From positions 26,172 through 90,171 of the forward strand of contig NZ_LMUX01000024.1 of NCBI RefSeq assembly GCF_009765705.1: DNA of 64,000 nt, written 5' to 3'. A program made the position numbers and the translations under genes. The notes below the pieces were generated by a model. The model saw only the letters and a list, made by a program, of their open reading frames with translations, made no database searches and was not told the DNA's origin. The DNA is from Burkholderia sp. L27(2015) (lineage in GTDB: Bacteria > Pseudomonadota > Gammaproteobacteria > Burkholderiales > Burkholderiaceae). Of the stretch, positions 1-8,508 are shown one piece after another. The stretch's first letter is position 1, and each line of letters begins with the position of its first letter.

Positions 1-43
1 CTGTTCGCCTCGATCACCGCCGCGCCGTTCAAGGACCCGACCC

Positions 44-1537
44 ATGCACGATGTCACCGAGCCCACCCTGTTGCGTCCGACCCAAGCGAGATCGGTGCAG
101 GATTATATTGACGAACGCCCGATGTGGCCCGATGGCACGCATGTGCTTTCGGTGCCGATGACGGGCATGCAATGGCGTATCTGGGCGCTCGCTGCAGCGG
201 GTAAATTCTTCGAGGGCTTCGTCGTCTTCATGACTGGGGTCGCGCTGCCGTTGATTTCGCGCCAATTCGGCATAGGCCCCGCGCAAAACGGTTTCATCAG
301 CGCGGCGAGCCTGATGGGCATCTTGGTCGGCGCGGTATGCCTGGGCGGGATGTCCGATCGGTTCGGGCGCAAGCTGATGTTCATCGCCGAGATGATCATC
401 TTCTGCGCGTTCCTGGTGCTGCTCGTGCTGTGTACCAACTTCACTTCCTTGGTCATCTGCCTGTTCGGCATCGGCCTGGCGCTGGGTTGCGATTACCCGA
501 CGGCCCATATGATCATTTCGGAAAGCATTCCGAGCACCAGCCGCGGCAAGCTGGTGCTGGCCGCGTTTGGCTTTCAGGCGCTGGGCGCGCTAGGTGGCAC
601 GGCAGTGGGCTATCTAGTGCTGACCGCAACGCCCAATCTGGACGCCTGGCGTTGGATGTACGGCACGGCCATCGTGCCGGCGCTGGCCGTGACCATCGGG
701 CGTTTTTTCATCACCGAAAGCGCAAGCTGGTTGCATGTGCGCGGCGCGGTCGAAAAAGCCGAGCAGGTGACAAAACGGTTGCTGGTTCGGGTGCCGCAAT
801 ATCCGAGCGAGATCACACTATCGCGCGAAACCGTGCTGGAAAAGGCTGGCCATCAGCAGGGCGGCCTGGGTAGTTTTATTGCCCTGTTCGACAAGCGCAA
901 CCTGCGTGCGACGATCTTCGCCTCGGTGCCATGGTTCCTGCAGGATCTGGGCACCTACGGCATTGGTATTTTCACGCCGACCATCCTGGCTGCGGCGATC
1001 GGCAACAAGCCCGACCACGTGCGCAGCGTTAGCGACTTGATCCTCAATGACATTCTTGCCGCCAAGGGTGCGGCTTTGATCACGCTGCTGCTCATCGTCG
1101 GCATCATCTTCGCCGTGCTTCTGGCCGATAAGGTCGGGCGCATCTGGTTGCAAATACTCGGCTTTATCGGTTGCGCCGCCGGCTTGCTGATCGCCTCGTT
1201 CGCGGACGATTTCAGCGGCGGCTCGAAAACCACTGTGATCTTCGTCGGCTTCATGCTGTTCAACTTCATGACCAACATCGGCCCCAACGCGCAGACTTAT
1301 CTGCTGGCGGGGGAGGTGTTCCCGACTGCGATTCGTGGCACTGGCGCCGGTTTCGCGGCCGCGTTCGGCAAGATCGGTGCGGTTGCCACTGCATTCCTGT
1401 TCCCCATCCTGTTGGTGGGTATTGGCACCGCGCCGCTGTTATACATCCTGGTGGCGACTTCATTGATCGGCGCGGTGGTCACCTGGTTGTATCGAATCGA
1501 AACGAACGGCGTGAGCCTCGACGCCATCGGGCGTTGA
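44..1537 (+). CDS. MFS transporter, sugar-porter/phosphate-symporter-like
   Basis: This 497-residue inner-membrane protein has the major facilitator pattern of about 12 hydrophobic segments, starting near residue 48. The loop 2-3 motif GGMSDRFGRK is clear, as is a DYP...SE segment around residue 150 that resembles the signature of Pho84-type phosphate:H+ symporters and sugar porters. An AAGGA-like ribosome site lies 8 bases before the ATG. The stop is 27 bases before a PstS-like phosphate-binding protein gene on the same strand, so the two are probably co-transcribed. A role in phosphate or phosphorylated-substrate uptake is an inference from that neighbour and the motif; the substrate cannot be read from the sequence. 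The family call is secure. Confidence 0.85.
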   Translation: MHDVTEPTLLRPTQARSVQDYIDERPMWPDGTHVLSVPMTGMQWRIWALAAAGKFFEGFVVFMTGVALPLISRQFGIGPAQNGFISAASLMGILVGAVCLGGMSDRFGRKLMFIAEMIIFCAFLVLLVLCTNFTSLVICLFGIGLALGCDYPTAHMIISESIPSTSRGKLVLAAFGFQALGALGGTAVGYLVLTATPNLDAWRWMYGTAIVPALAVTIGRFFITESASWLHVRGAVEKAEQVTKRLLVRVPQYPSEITLSRETVLEKAGHQQGGLGSFIALFDKRNLRATIFASVPWFLQDLGTYGIGIFTPTILAAAIGNKPDHVRSVSDLILNDILAAKGAALITLLLIVGIIFAVLLADKVGRIWLQILGFIGCAAGLLIASFADDFSGGSKTTVIFVGFMLFNFMTNIGPNAQTYLLAGEVFPTAIRGTGAGFAAAFGKIGAVATAFLFPILLVGIGTAPLLYILVATSLIGAVVTWLYRIETNGVSLDAIGR

Positions 1538-1564
1538 GTGATGAGCGAAGCCCAGGAGATACTC

Positions 1565-2689
1565 ATGAGTCACCCGAGCAAACCGCAAGCCTGCGGTTCG
1601 ATCCGTCGCCGCACTACCGCCGCTGCCGCCGTCTCCGCCTTCGCCTTGGCCTTCGTTACCGCGGCGCTGCCGATGCTGGCGATCCTGTACGCACCCAATG
1701 TTCAAGCCGAGGACATCGCGTTGAGCGAAACGGGCTCGACGTTGGTGTATCCCTTGTTCGGCACCTGGATCGCGGCCTATAAGACGACCCACCCGGGCGT
1801 GCAGATCACGGCCGCCGCGACCGGCTCGGAAGCCGGCGTCACACAAGTGATTGCCAGCAAGGCACAGATCGGGGTTTCCGACGCGTATCTGTCGGATGCC
1901 CAGGTGAAACAGAACCCGCAGCTCATCGACGTGCCGCTGGCGATCTCGGCGCAAACGGTCAACTACAACGTAGCGGGCCTGAACGCCGTCAACCTGAAGC
2001 TCGACGGCCCGACGCTCGCGGGCATCTACACCGGCACGATCCGCGAGTGGGACGCGCCGGCCATTGCCGCGCTCAATCCGGGCGTGGCGCTGCCGCATCG
2101 GCCCATCGTTGCGATCCACCGCGCGGAAGGCGCCGGCGATACGTTCATCTTCACGCAGTTCTTGAGCTTTTCGACGCCTTCGTGGGAGGACGACAAGGGC
2201 TATGGCACCACGATCGCATGGCCAACGGTAGCGGGCAGTCTGGCAGCCACCGGCAATGCGGGGATGGTACAGACGATAGCCGCGACGCCCGATTCGATCG
2301 GCTACGTGGGAGTGAGCTTCAGCGCCGGGATAGCCGACGCCAAGCTCGGCACTGCGGCGCTCAAGAATGGTGCGGGGGAATTCGTGCTCCCGACCAAGGA
2401 GACGATTACCACGGGTGCTGCCGCGCTCGGCCCACGTACGCCTCCCGACGAGCGCCTGAGCCTGGTCTACGCTCCGGCGAGCGGCGCTTATCCGCTGGTC
2501 AACTACGAGTATGCGGTCGTCTCGACTCGTCAACCGAGCCCCGCTGTGGCAGCGGCCTTGCGGCAGTTCCTGTCATGGGCGATCGTGCCGTCCGAGACCA
2601 AGGCACGCTATCTCGACGCGGTGCATTTCATCCCGCTGCCGCCGCATACGTGGGAACTGAGTCAAACCCAGATCCAGTCGATCAAGTAA
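1565..2689 (+). CDS. PstS-like phosphate ABC transporter substrate-binding protein
   Basis: The 374-residue product is an exported periplasmic binding protein. It has a twin-Arg-containing, unusually long N-region, a hydrophobic segment at about residues 18-42, and likely cleavage after VQA near residue 48. The mature start (SETGSTLVYPLF) and the SGDTF-like GAGDTFIFTQFLS segment match PstS proteins that bind phosphate. I chose the ATG at 1565 because AGGAGA sits 5 bases upstream; two earlier in-frame starts (GTG 1538, ATG 1541) have no such site. No pstC, pstA or pstB follows, so it is an orphan binding protein, here next to an MFS carrier. It could serve the Pst system elsewhere or act in sensing. 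The family is well supported; the partner is unknown. Confidence 0.82.
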   Translation: MSHPSKPQACGSIRRRTTAAAAVSAFALAFVTAALPMLAILYAPNVQAEDIALSETGSTLVYPLFGTWIAAYKTTHPGVQITAAATGSEAGVTQVIASKAQIGVSDAYLSDAQVKQNPQLIDVPLAISAQTVNYNVAGLNAVNLKLDGPTLAGIYTGTIREWDAPAIAALNPGVALPHRPIVAIHRAEGAGDTFIFTQFLSFSTPSWEDDKGYGTTIAWPTVAGSLAATGNAGMVQTIAATPDSIGYVGVSFSAGIADAKLGTAALKNGAGEFVLPTKETITTGAAALGPRTPPDERLSLVYAPASGAYPLVNYEYAVVSTRQPSPAVAAALRQFLSWAIVPSETKARYLDAVHFIPLPPHTWELSQTQIQSIK

Positions 2690-2708
2690 GGGCCGCGTTT
2701 CGGTCGGC

Positions 2709-2731
2709 CGCGGCAAGCCCCAATTGCCGCG
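2709..2731 (+). terminator. Hairpin after the pstS-like gene
   Basis: A perfect 8-bp stem, CGCGGCAA with TTGCCGCG, encloses a 7-base loop 19 bases after the stop codon. No T-run follows, so it may be a weak or Rho-assisted terminator or an mRNA 3' end stabiliser. Confidence 0.4.
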
Positions 2732-2937
2732 AGATAGGTTCCAGCGAATTCAACGTGACGTTGTACTGCATCAGAGCGCAAATAGCCGCTGCCTTTTTTG
2801 GAGTGGCAAAATTTGTGTCAACGCAGCAGTTGGGAACGCGGACACCGAATCCGGCGCTTGGGCCGGTGAAGGCCTGAACCGCGCCGCTGAAGACCGCTTA
2901 CTAATCCCTTATACACTGGACCTTTCCGGGAGAATCC

Positions 2938-3387
2938 ATGATTTCAAGCCGCAATGAAGTAACGCAGATGATCGTCGCCGCGAAGGTGGCCAAGGGCATC
3001 AAATGGGCTGAAGTCGCCAAGGCGGTTGGCCAGAGCAAGGAATGGACCACCGCTGCCTGCCTGGGACAAATGACTTTCAACAAAGGCCAGGCTGAGGTGG
3101 TGGGGCGGCTTTTCGCGTTGCCCGACGAAGCGGTCGCGTGGCTGCAGATTGTGCCGTATAAAGGCTCGCTGGAAAATGCCGTGCCGACCGATCCCTTGAT
3201 CTATCGTTGGTATGAGATCGTCAATGTGTATGGCACAACCATCAAGGAACTGATCAGCGAAGAGTTCGGCGATGGGATCATGAGCGCGATCGATTTCTCG
3301 ATGGATATCCAGCGTGAGTCGGATCCTAAGGGGGACCGCGTCAATGTGGTGCTATCGGGTAAATTCCTGGGCTACAAAACGTATTGA
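2938..3387 (+). CDS. cynS: Cyanate hydratase (cyanase)
   Basis: The 149-residue protein matches cyanase along its whole length. Cyanase is a cytoplasmic decamer that converts cyanate and bicarbonate to ammonia (via carbamate) and CO2. The catalytic triad is visible as Arg90, Glu93 and Ser116 (Arg96, Glu99, Ser122 in the E. coli enzyme), within YRWYEIVNVYG and GDGIMSAIDF. The N-terminal helical domain (SRNEVTQMI...) is intact. GGGAGA lies 4 bases before the ATG. The usual partners cynR, cynT and cynX are absent, so this is a stand-alone detoxification or nitrogen-scavenging gene. A hairpin at 3510-3539 separates it from the convergent lpdA. The call is very secure. Confidence 0.97.
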   Translation: MISSRNEVTQMIVAAKVAKGIKWAEVAKAVGQSKEWTTAACLGQMTFNKGQAEVVGRLFALPDEAVAWLQIVPYKGSLENAVPTDPLIYRWYEIVNVYGTTIKELISEEFGDGIMSAIDFSMDIQRESDPKGDRVNVVLSGKFLGYKTY

Positions 3388-3509
3388 GGGCACCGCGCCT
3401 GACTCCGCACGGCGCCGGGCCGAGTTGGCGTGGCTGCGGCGCGGCTTGAGCCCGGCGCAGACCACGCTTCGGCCTTGCAGATCAAGCTGGCTTCAGCCGT
3501 GCCCCAACG

Positions 3510-3539
3510 CGGTGGTATCCCCATACGCGGATACCACCG
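3510..3539. terminator. Bidirectional hairpin between cynS and lpdA
   Basis: A perfect 11-bp inverted repeat (CGGTGGTATCC / GGATACCACCG) with an 8-base loop lies between two convergent genes. It lacks a T-run on either side but is well placed to stop transcription from both directions. Confidence 0.5.
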
Positions 3540-3562
3540 TGCGAGGGCACGGCACCTGGAAA

Positions 3563-5401
3563 CTAAATATTCAACGCCCGCTTCTGCACCGCGAGCGCTG
3601 CCTCGCGCATCACTTCCGACAGCGACGGATGCGGGTGGCTGATCATGCCGATGTCTTCCGACGAAGCCTTGAACTCCAGTGCAACCACCGCTTCGGCAAT
3701 GAGGTCTGATGCGTTTGCGGAAATGATATGGATGCCCAGCAACTCGTCGGTCTCGGCATCGGCAATCATCTTGACGAACCCCTCCGTTTTGCCGATCCCC
3801 ATCGCGCGGCCGTTGGCCAGCATGGGAAACTGACCGGTTTTTATCGCCCGGCCTTCAGCCTTCAATTGCTGCTCGTTTTTGCCGACCCAAGCGATTTCCG
3901 GCTCCGTGTAGATCACCCACGGAATGCAGTTGTAGTCGATATGCGGCTTCTGACCATCGATGATCTCTGCAACCATCACGCCTTCGTCTTCCGCTTTATG
4001 GGCGAGCATCGGACCGCGCACTACGTCGCCGATGGCATAGACGTTGGGAACGCTGGTCGCGCAGTGCTCGTCCACGGGAATGAACCCGCGCTCGTCCACC
4101 TTCAGGCCTATCGCCTCCAAGGCGAGATTGTCCGTGTTGGGCACACGGCCGATCGATACGATCAATCGGTCGGCCTCAAGGGTTTGGGCAGCACCGTCTT
4201 TATCGGTGTAGGCAATCGATACGCTGTTTTTGGTGGTCTTGACTGCCCCGATCTTCACGCCCAAGTGGATAATCAAGCCTTGCTTTTTGAACTGCTTCGC
4301 GGCTTCCTTCGCGATCGTATCGTCGGTGGCGCCGAGGAAAGCGGGCAACGCTTCCAGCAAGGTGACCTCCGCTCCAAGGCGACGCCAGACCGAACCCAGT
4401 TCCAGGCCGATCACCCCGGCACCGATCACCGCGAGTTTCTTCGGCGCCGAGTCGAATGCGAGCGCGCCTTCATTGTCGGACACGATCTTGTTGTCTACCG
4501 GCACGCCTGGGAGATGGCGAGCCTTGGATCCCGTGGCGATGATCGCGTCCTTCGCCGTATAGGTTTTCGTGTCGCCTTCACCGCTCACTTCGATGCGGAT
4601 ATTGCCTTCGGCTTTGCCGACAAATTTGCCATGACCTTTGAGCCATGTGATCTTGTTCTTGCGGAACAGGAACTCGACGCCGCCGGTTATCTTTTCGACG
4701 ATGGCTTCCTTGCGGCCTACCATCTTGGTCACGTTGAGCGTCACATTTTCGACGTCCACCCCATGATCGCTGAGATGGTGCAAGGCGTTTTCATATTCTT
4801 CGGACGACGCCAGCAGCGCTTTGGACGGGATGCACCCTACGTTCAGGCAGGTGCCACCGAGCTTGAGTTTGCCGGCAGGGTTTTTCCACTCCTCGATACA
4901 GGCCACCGACCTCCCAAGCTGGGCCGCGCGGATGGCGGCAATGTAGCCGCCCGGGCCCGAACCGATCACGATGACGTCGAAATCGGCGGGCGTACCCGAC
5001 TGCTGCGCTGGGTTCGTCGAAGGACTGGCAGCGGGTGCAGCGGCTGGTGCGCCAGCGGCGGTAGCGGCAGGGGCGGCCGCCGCGGGTGCCGGTGCAGCAG
5101 CAGGGGCCGCGGCTTTCGGCGCAGCAGCCGGCACGGCTGGCGCAGCGGCGACGGCCTTGCCCGAGCTGTCGATGGTCCCAATGACCTCTTCCGCGAGGAC
5201 GGTGTCGCCGTCGTTACGCACCAGCGTTGCCAATGTTCCAGAAGAAGGCGCCGGCACTTCGAGCACGACCTTGTCGGTTTCGATTTCCACCAGGATTTCA
5301 TCTCGCGTAACCGAGTCGCCGACTTTCTTTTTCCATTGCAGCAAAGTACCCTCTGAAACGGACTCCGAAAGCTGGGGAACTTTGATTTCTATCGTAGCCA
5401 T
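3563..5401 (-). CDS. lpdA: Dihydrolipoyl dehydrogenase (E3) with N-terminal lipoyl domain
   Basis: This 612-residue protein begins with a lipoyl domain (about residues 1-78; lipoyl-lysine in ETDKVVLEVP). An Ala/Pro-rich flexible linker follows (about 80-135), then a complete flavoprotein disulfide reductase. FAD binding is at GSGPGGY, the redox disulfide at GGTCLNVGCIPSK, NAD binding at GAGVIGLELG, and the C-terminal His-Glu at HPHPSLSE. E3 reoxidises dihydrolipoamide in 2-oxoacid dehydrogenase complexes using NAD+. The lipoyl domain (VPQLSESVSEGTLLQWKKKV) resembles that of the 2-oxoglutarate dehydrogenase E2, not the pyruvate-dehydrogenase type usually fused to E3 in betaproteobacteria. No E1 or E2 gene is adjacent. 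It may also serve the E3-less bkd operon at 42.6-46.2 kb. Confidence 0.93.
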   Translation of the reverse strand: MATIEIKVPQLSESVSEGTLLQWKKKVGDSVTRDEILVEIETDKVVLEVPAPSSGTLATLVRNDGDTVLAEEVIGTIDSSGKAVAAAPAVPAAAPKAAAPAAAPAPAAAAPAATAAGAPAAAPAASPSTNPAQQSGTPADFDVIVIGSGPGGYIAAIRAAQLGRSVACIEEWKNPAGKLKLGGTCLNVGCIPSKALLASSEEYENALHHLSDHGVDVENVTLNVTKMVGRKEAIVEKITGGVEFLFRKNKITWLKGHGKFVGKAEGNIRIEVSGEGDTKTYTAKDAIIATGSKARHLPGVPVDNKIVSDNEGALAFDSAPKKLAVIGAGVIGLELGSVWRRLGAEVTLLEALPAFLGATDDTIAKEAAKQFKKQGLIIHLGVKIGAVKTTKNSVSIAYTDKDGAAQTLEADRLIVSIGRVPNTDNLALEAIGLKVDERGFIPVDEHCATSVPNVYAIGDVVRGPMLAHKAEDEGVMVAEIIDGQKPHIDYNCIPWVIYTEPEIAWVGKNEQQLKAEGRAIKTGQFPMLANGRAMGIGKTEGFVKMIADAETDELLGIHIISANASDLIAEAVVALEFKASSEDIGMISHPHPSLSEVMREAALAVQKRALNI

Positions 5402-5767
5402 TGTTGTTTTCCTGACGGGCGCGGACTGCGCGGTTGAAAGTTGGGGTGACGATCATCGTTGACAGAATACTCGCAAATGCATGACGTGCGCTCGGATGCA
5501 GCGGGGCGTGGATTCAACATCGCACGATGCGAGATTGGCAATCGCCCACTATGATTAGACTCAGCGAGTCTATTCAATTGGGGCGCTTACTTTGTGAAAT
5601 ACGGCTGATTTTGAGCGTGTCTGCTAAAGAAACGCTAAAAAACCGCTGTGAGCATCTCGGTGGACTCTATCGCGCTAAGATCTGAGCTTGGCTTCGCGGG
5701 TCTGCTGCTGCGCACCGGCACAAGCATACGCAACGAAGCCGTCCGTTCTACCTTTCGGAGTACAGCC
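5402..5767. promoter_or_regulatory. Divergent intergenic region, lpdA / malic enzyme
   Basis: This 366-base stretch separates two divergently read genes and should hold both promoters. It contains no convincing gene. An in-frame extension of the malic enzyme to 5648 exists but lacks a ribosome site, whereas CGGAG lies 7 bases before the ATG at 5768. Confidence 0.5.
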
Positions 5768-7474
5768 ATGACGAAAGCCAAGAAAAGCACCGCTGCCGAA
5801 GCCGCAATCCTATCCACGCCGCTTTCCGGATATCAACTGCTGGCCGATCCGCTACTGAACAAGGGGACGGCTTTTACGGAAACAGAGCGTGATGTTTTCG
5901 AGCTGCACGGTCTGCTACCACCGAATATCGGAACGCTCGACGAGCAGGCTTCGCGCCGGCTGCAGGTGTTGCGCGGCTTTGAGACCGATCTCGATCGCTA
6001 TGCGTTTCTAAGAGATCTGCAAGACACCAACGAGACACTGTTCTTCGCGTTGCTGGTGCAGAACATCGAGGAATTTCTACCCATCGTCTATACGCCGACG
6101 GTCGGCGCCGGATGCGAGCAATTCAGCCGGCTCTTTCGCAAGCCGCGCGGGTTGTTCCTTACCCTCACGCATAAAAAGCGTCTCAAGCAGATTCTCGCCA
6201 ATCCACGCTTCGACAACGTCGAGGCGATCGTCATGACCGACGGCGAGCGCATCCTCGGTTTGGGCGACCAGGGTGCCGGCGGCATGGGGATTCCCATCGG
6301 CAAGCTAGCGCTTTACACCGGTTGCGGCGGCCTCAATCCCGCAACGACGCTGCCGATCCATCTCGATGTCGGCACCGACAATCAAGGATGCCTGGCAGAC
6401 CCGCTCTATATCGGCTGGCGCCACGAGCGCGTGCGCGGCAAAGAATACGACGACTTCGTCGAGGCCGTCGTGGAGGCGATCGCCAAGCGCTGGCCGCATG
6501 TGCTCTTGCAGTGGGAGGACTTCGCCAAGAATAACGCGACCCGGATGCTGGAGCGTTACCGTGACCGGCTTTGCACCTTCAACGACGATGTTCAGGGCAC
6601 GGCAGCGGTTGCAACCGGCACATTGCTGTGCGCGATCAATGTCACCGGCGTGCCGTTGACGCAGCAGCGTATCGCCGTGCTTGGCGCAGGCTCCGCCGGC
6701 TGCGGCATCGCCAGCCTGATCCTCAAGGCGATGGTCGAGGCAGGCTTGGCGGAGAGCGAGGCGGCGAAGCGCTTCTGGATGGTGGACCGCGATGGCCTGC
6801 TGGTTGACGGGATGGCCGATATCGCATCGTTCCAGCAACCGTTCTTGCAAGACAAGTCTTCTACCGCGGATTGGGAAACCGATCATCCTGACAAGATCGC
6901 GCTGCTCGACGTGGTGCGCAACGCGAAGCCCACAGTGTTGATTGGCGTCTCGGGGCAGCTCGGTGCCTTCTCCGAGACCGTCGTGCGCGCTATGGCCGAA
7001 TGCAATAAGCGGCCGGTTATCTTCCCCTTGTCGAACCCGACTTCGCGGGCCGAGGCGACGCCCCAGGATCTCGAAGCCTGGAGTGAGGGACGAGCGGTGA
7101 TCGGCACGGGTACGCCGTTCCCGCCGTTGATGCGTAACGGCAGCAAGTTCAAAGTCGACCAGACCAACAATTCCTACATCTTCCCAGGCGTCGGTCTCGG
7201 GGTAATCGCGGTGCGGGCCCGGCGCGTCAATGACGCAATGTTCCTCGCCGCGGCCAAGGCGCTGGCCAACGTGTCGCCGGCTCGGATCAATCCTGCCGCC
7301 AATCTGCTGCCGCCTGTCACCTCGCTGCGGGACGTTGCGATCGAGGTCGCGCTCGCGGTGGCGTTGCAGGCCCACAAGGACGGTCTGACCAAAGGCATCG
7401 AGACCGACGAGATCGAGGGTTTGATTCGCGCCAAGGTCTGGACGCCGCAATACCAGAGCTATGCTCGTATCTAG
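5768..7474 (+). CDS. maeA: NAD-dependent malic enzyme
   Basis: Malic enzyme oxidatively decarboxylates L-malate to pyruvate with NAD+. The 568-residue length matches E. coli SfcA/MaeA (565). The N-terminal malic domain contains the YTPTVGAGCEQFS signature with the catalytic Tyr, and a metal/substrate region with GLGDQGAGGMGIPIGKLALY. The NAD-binding half has GAGSAGCGIA and FPLSNPTSRAEA. No phosphotransacetylase domain is fused, so this is the short MaeA class, not MaeB. It is followed 80 bases later by an AEC-family carrier, a pairing reminiscent of malolactic mleS-mleP units. Joint malate uptake and conversion to pyruvate is therefore a reasonable inference. Confidence 0.93.
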   Translation: MTKAKKSTAAEAAILSTPLSGYQLLADPLLNKGTAFTETERDVFELHGLLPPNIGTLDEQASRRLQVLRGFETDLDRYAFLRDLQDTNETLFFALLVQNIEEFLPIVYTPTVGAGCEQFSRLFRKPRGLFLTLTHKKRLKQILANPRFDNVEAIVMTDGERILGLGDQGAGGMGIPIGKLALYTGCGGLNPATTLPIHLDVGTDNQGCLADPLYIGWRHERVRGKEYDDFVEAVVEAIAKRWPHVLLQWEDFAKNNATRMLERYRDRLCTFNDDVQGTAAVATGTLLCAINVTGVPLTQQRIAVLGAGSAGCGIASLILKAMVEAGLAESEAAKRFWMVDRDGLLVDGMADIASFQQPFLQDKSSTADWETDHPDKIALLDVVRNAKPTVLIGVSGQLGAFSETVVRAMAECNKRPVIFPLSNPTSRAEATPQDLEAWSEGRAVIGTGTPFPPLMRNGSKFKVDQTNNSYIFPGVGLGVIAVRARRVNDAMFLAAAKALANVSPARINPAANLLPPVTSLRDVAIEVALAVALQAHKDGLTKGIETDEIEGLIRAKVWTPQYQSYARI

Positions 7475-7554
7475 GCAGCGCTGCCTGGGCATTCAAATTT
7501 GCATCCGAACTCGCATTCGAACTCGCAACCCAGCGCCAACGACGAGAAAGCCAA

Positions 7555-8508
7555 ATGATAACGACGATACTCAACGGGTTGCTGCCTGTCGCCTTCGCCA
7601 TTGTGCTCGGCTGGCTTTCAGCCCGACTGGGCTTGTTGAAACATGAAGACGCTGGGGTGTTGGCAACCCTTGTGATTCGGTTTGCGCTTCCGCTCGCGCT
7701 GTTCGAAGGGGCGGCCTCGACGACTCCGGATAAGCTCGAGAATGTGCCTTTCGTCTTGTGCCTCATACTCGGGTTGATGGGCACGTACCTGATTGCGCTC
7801 ATGGTCGGCCGCTTTGTCTTCAAGCATGATCTTCGAACCAGCACGATGCAGGCGCTTGTTTGTTCGTTTCCGGACATGGCTTATTTCGGTGCGCCAATTC
7901 TTGCGGCAGTCTTTGGGCCGGAGGGGTTTCTCGCCGTGTTGGTTGGCAATCTCGTCACCAGTATCTTCATGCTGCCGCTGACCATCATCCTGACGCGCAT
8001 TTCTGACAAGACCGAAGCCGGGCATAGCTGGCGTGAAATGGGGCAGATCTTGGCCCACAGTCTGATGGGGGCTGTCACCAATCCGATTGTGTGGCTGCCG
8101 ATCTCGGGAGCGGTGCTGAGCTTTGCGCATGTCAAGCTCCCGGGCCCGGTTCACGAGTCGGTCGAATTGGTTGCGAAGGCGGCGGGCGGAACGTCGCTCT
8201 TCGCGCTTGGCCTGATGCTCTACGGCGAGCGTTTCCGGATCAATGCGGATGTGCTGACGAACATAGGGCTAAAGAATTTCGTGCAGCCTGGCCTGATGTT
8301 TCTGGGCGTATTCATATTCGGCGTAACGGGCGCGGCCGCTCATCAAGTGGTTATCACCGGCGCGGTGCCGACGGCGACCGCAGCCTCGATGTTCGCGCTC
8401 AAGAACAATACTTACACTGCGGATGCGACTTCGACGATCTTGATCAGTACGATCCTCGGCATCGTAACGGAGGCTTTGCTCATCGCGCTGCTCTCCGTCG
8501 GACATTGA
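7555..8508 (+). CDS. AEC family organic acid (malate/malonate-type) permease
   Basis: This is a 317-residue inner-membrane protein with about ten hydrophobic segments in the two-fold 5+5 arrangement of the auxin efflux carrier family. The first segment reads [15 protein letters not shown], and the family's central polar motif appears as [14 protein letters not shown] near residue 175. Bacterial members include malonate (MdcF/MadM-associated) and malate (MleP) permeases. The upstream malic enzyme, on the same strand, suggests malate or a related dicarboxylate. The last 29 bases overlap the 3' end of the convergent chemoreceptor gene. The family is secure; the substrate is inferred. Confidence 0.85.
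   Translation: MITTILNGLLPVAFAIVLGWLSARLGLLKHEDAGVLATLVIRFALPLALFEGAASTTPDKLENVPFVLCLILGLMGTYLIALMVGRFVFKHDLRTSTMQALVCSFPDMAYFGAPILAAVFGPEGFLAVLVGNLVTSIFMLPLTIILTRISDKTEAGHSWREMGQILAHSLMGAVTNPIVWLPISGAVLSFAHVKLPGPVHESVELVAKAAGGTSLFALGLMLYGERFRINADVLTNIGLKNFVQPGLMFLGVFIFGVTGAAAHQVVITGAVPTATAASMFALKNNTYTADATSTILISTILGIVTEALLIALLSVGH

Noticed and set aside
3728-5356. Long plus-strand open frame opposite lpdA
   Set aside because: It is the antisense of the clearly coding, high-GC lpdA gene; its translation is low-complexity and matches no family.
6305-7492. Long minus-strand frame opposite the malic enzyme
   Set aside because: Antisense shadow of a strongly conserved enzyme, Arg/His-rich and without a ribosome site.
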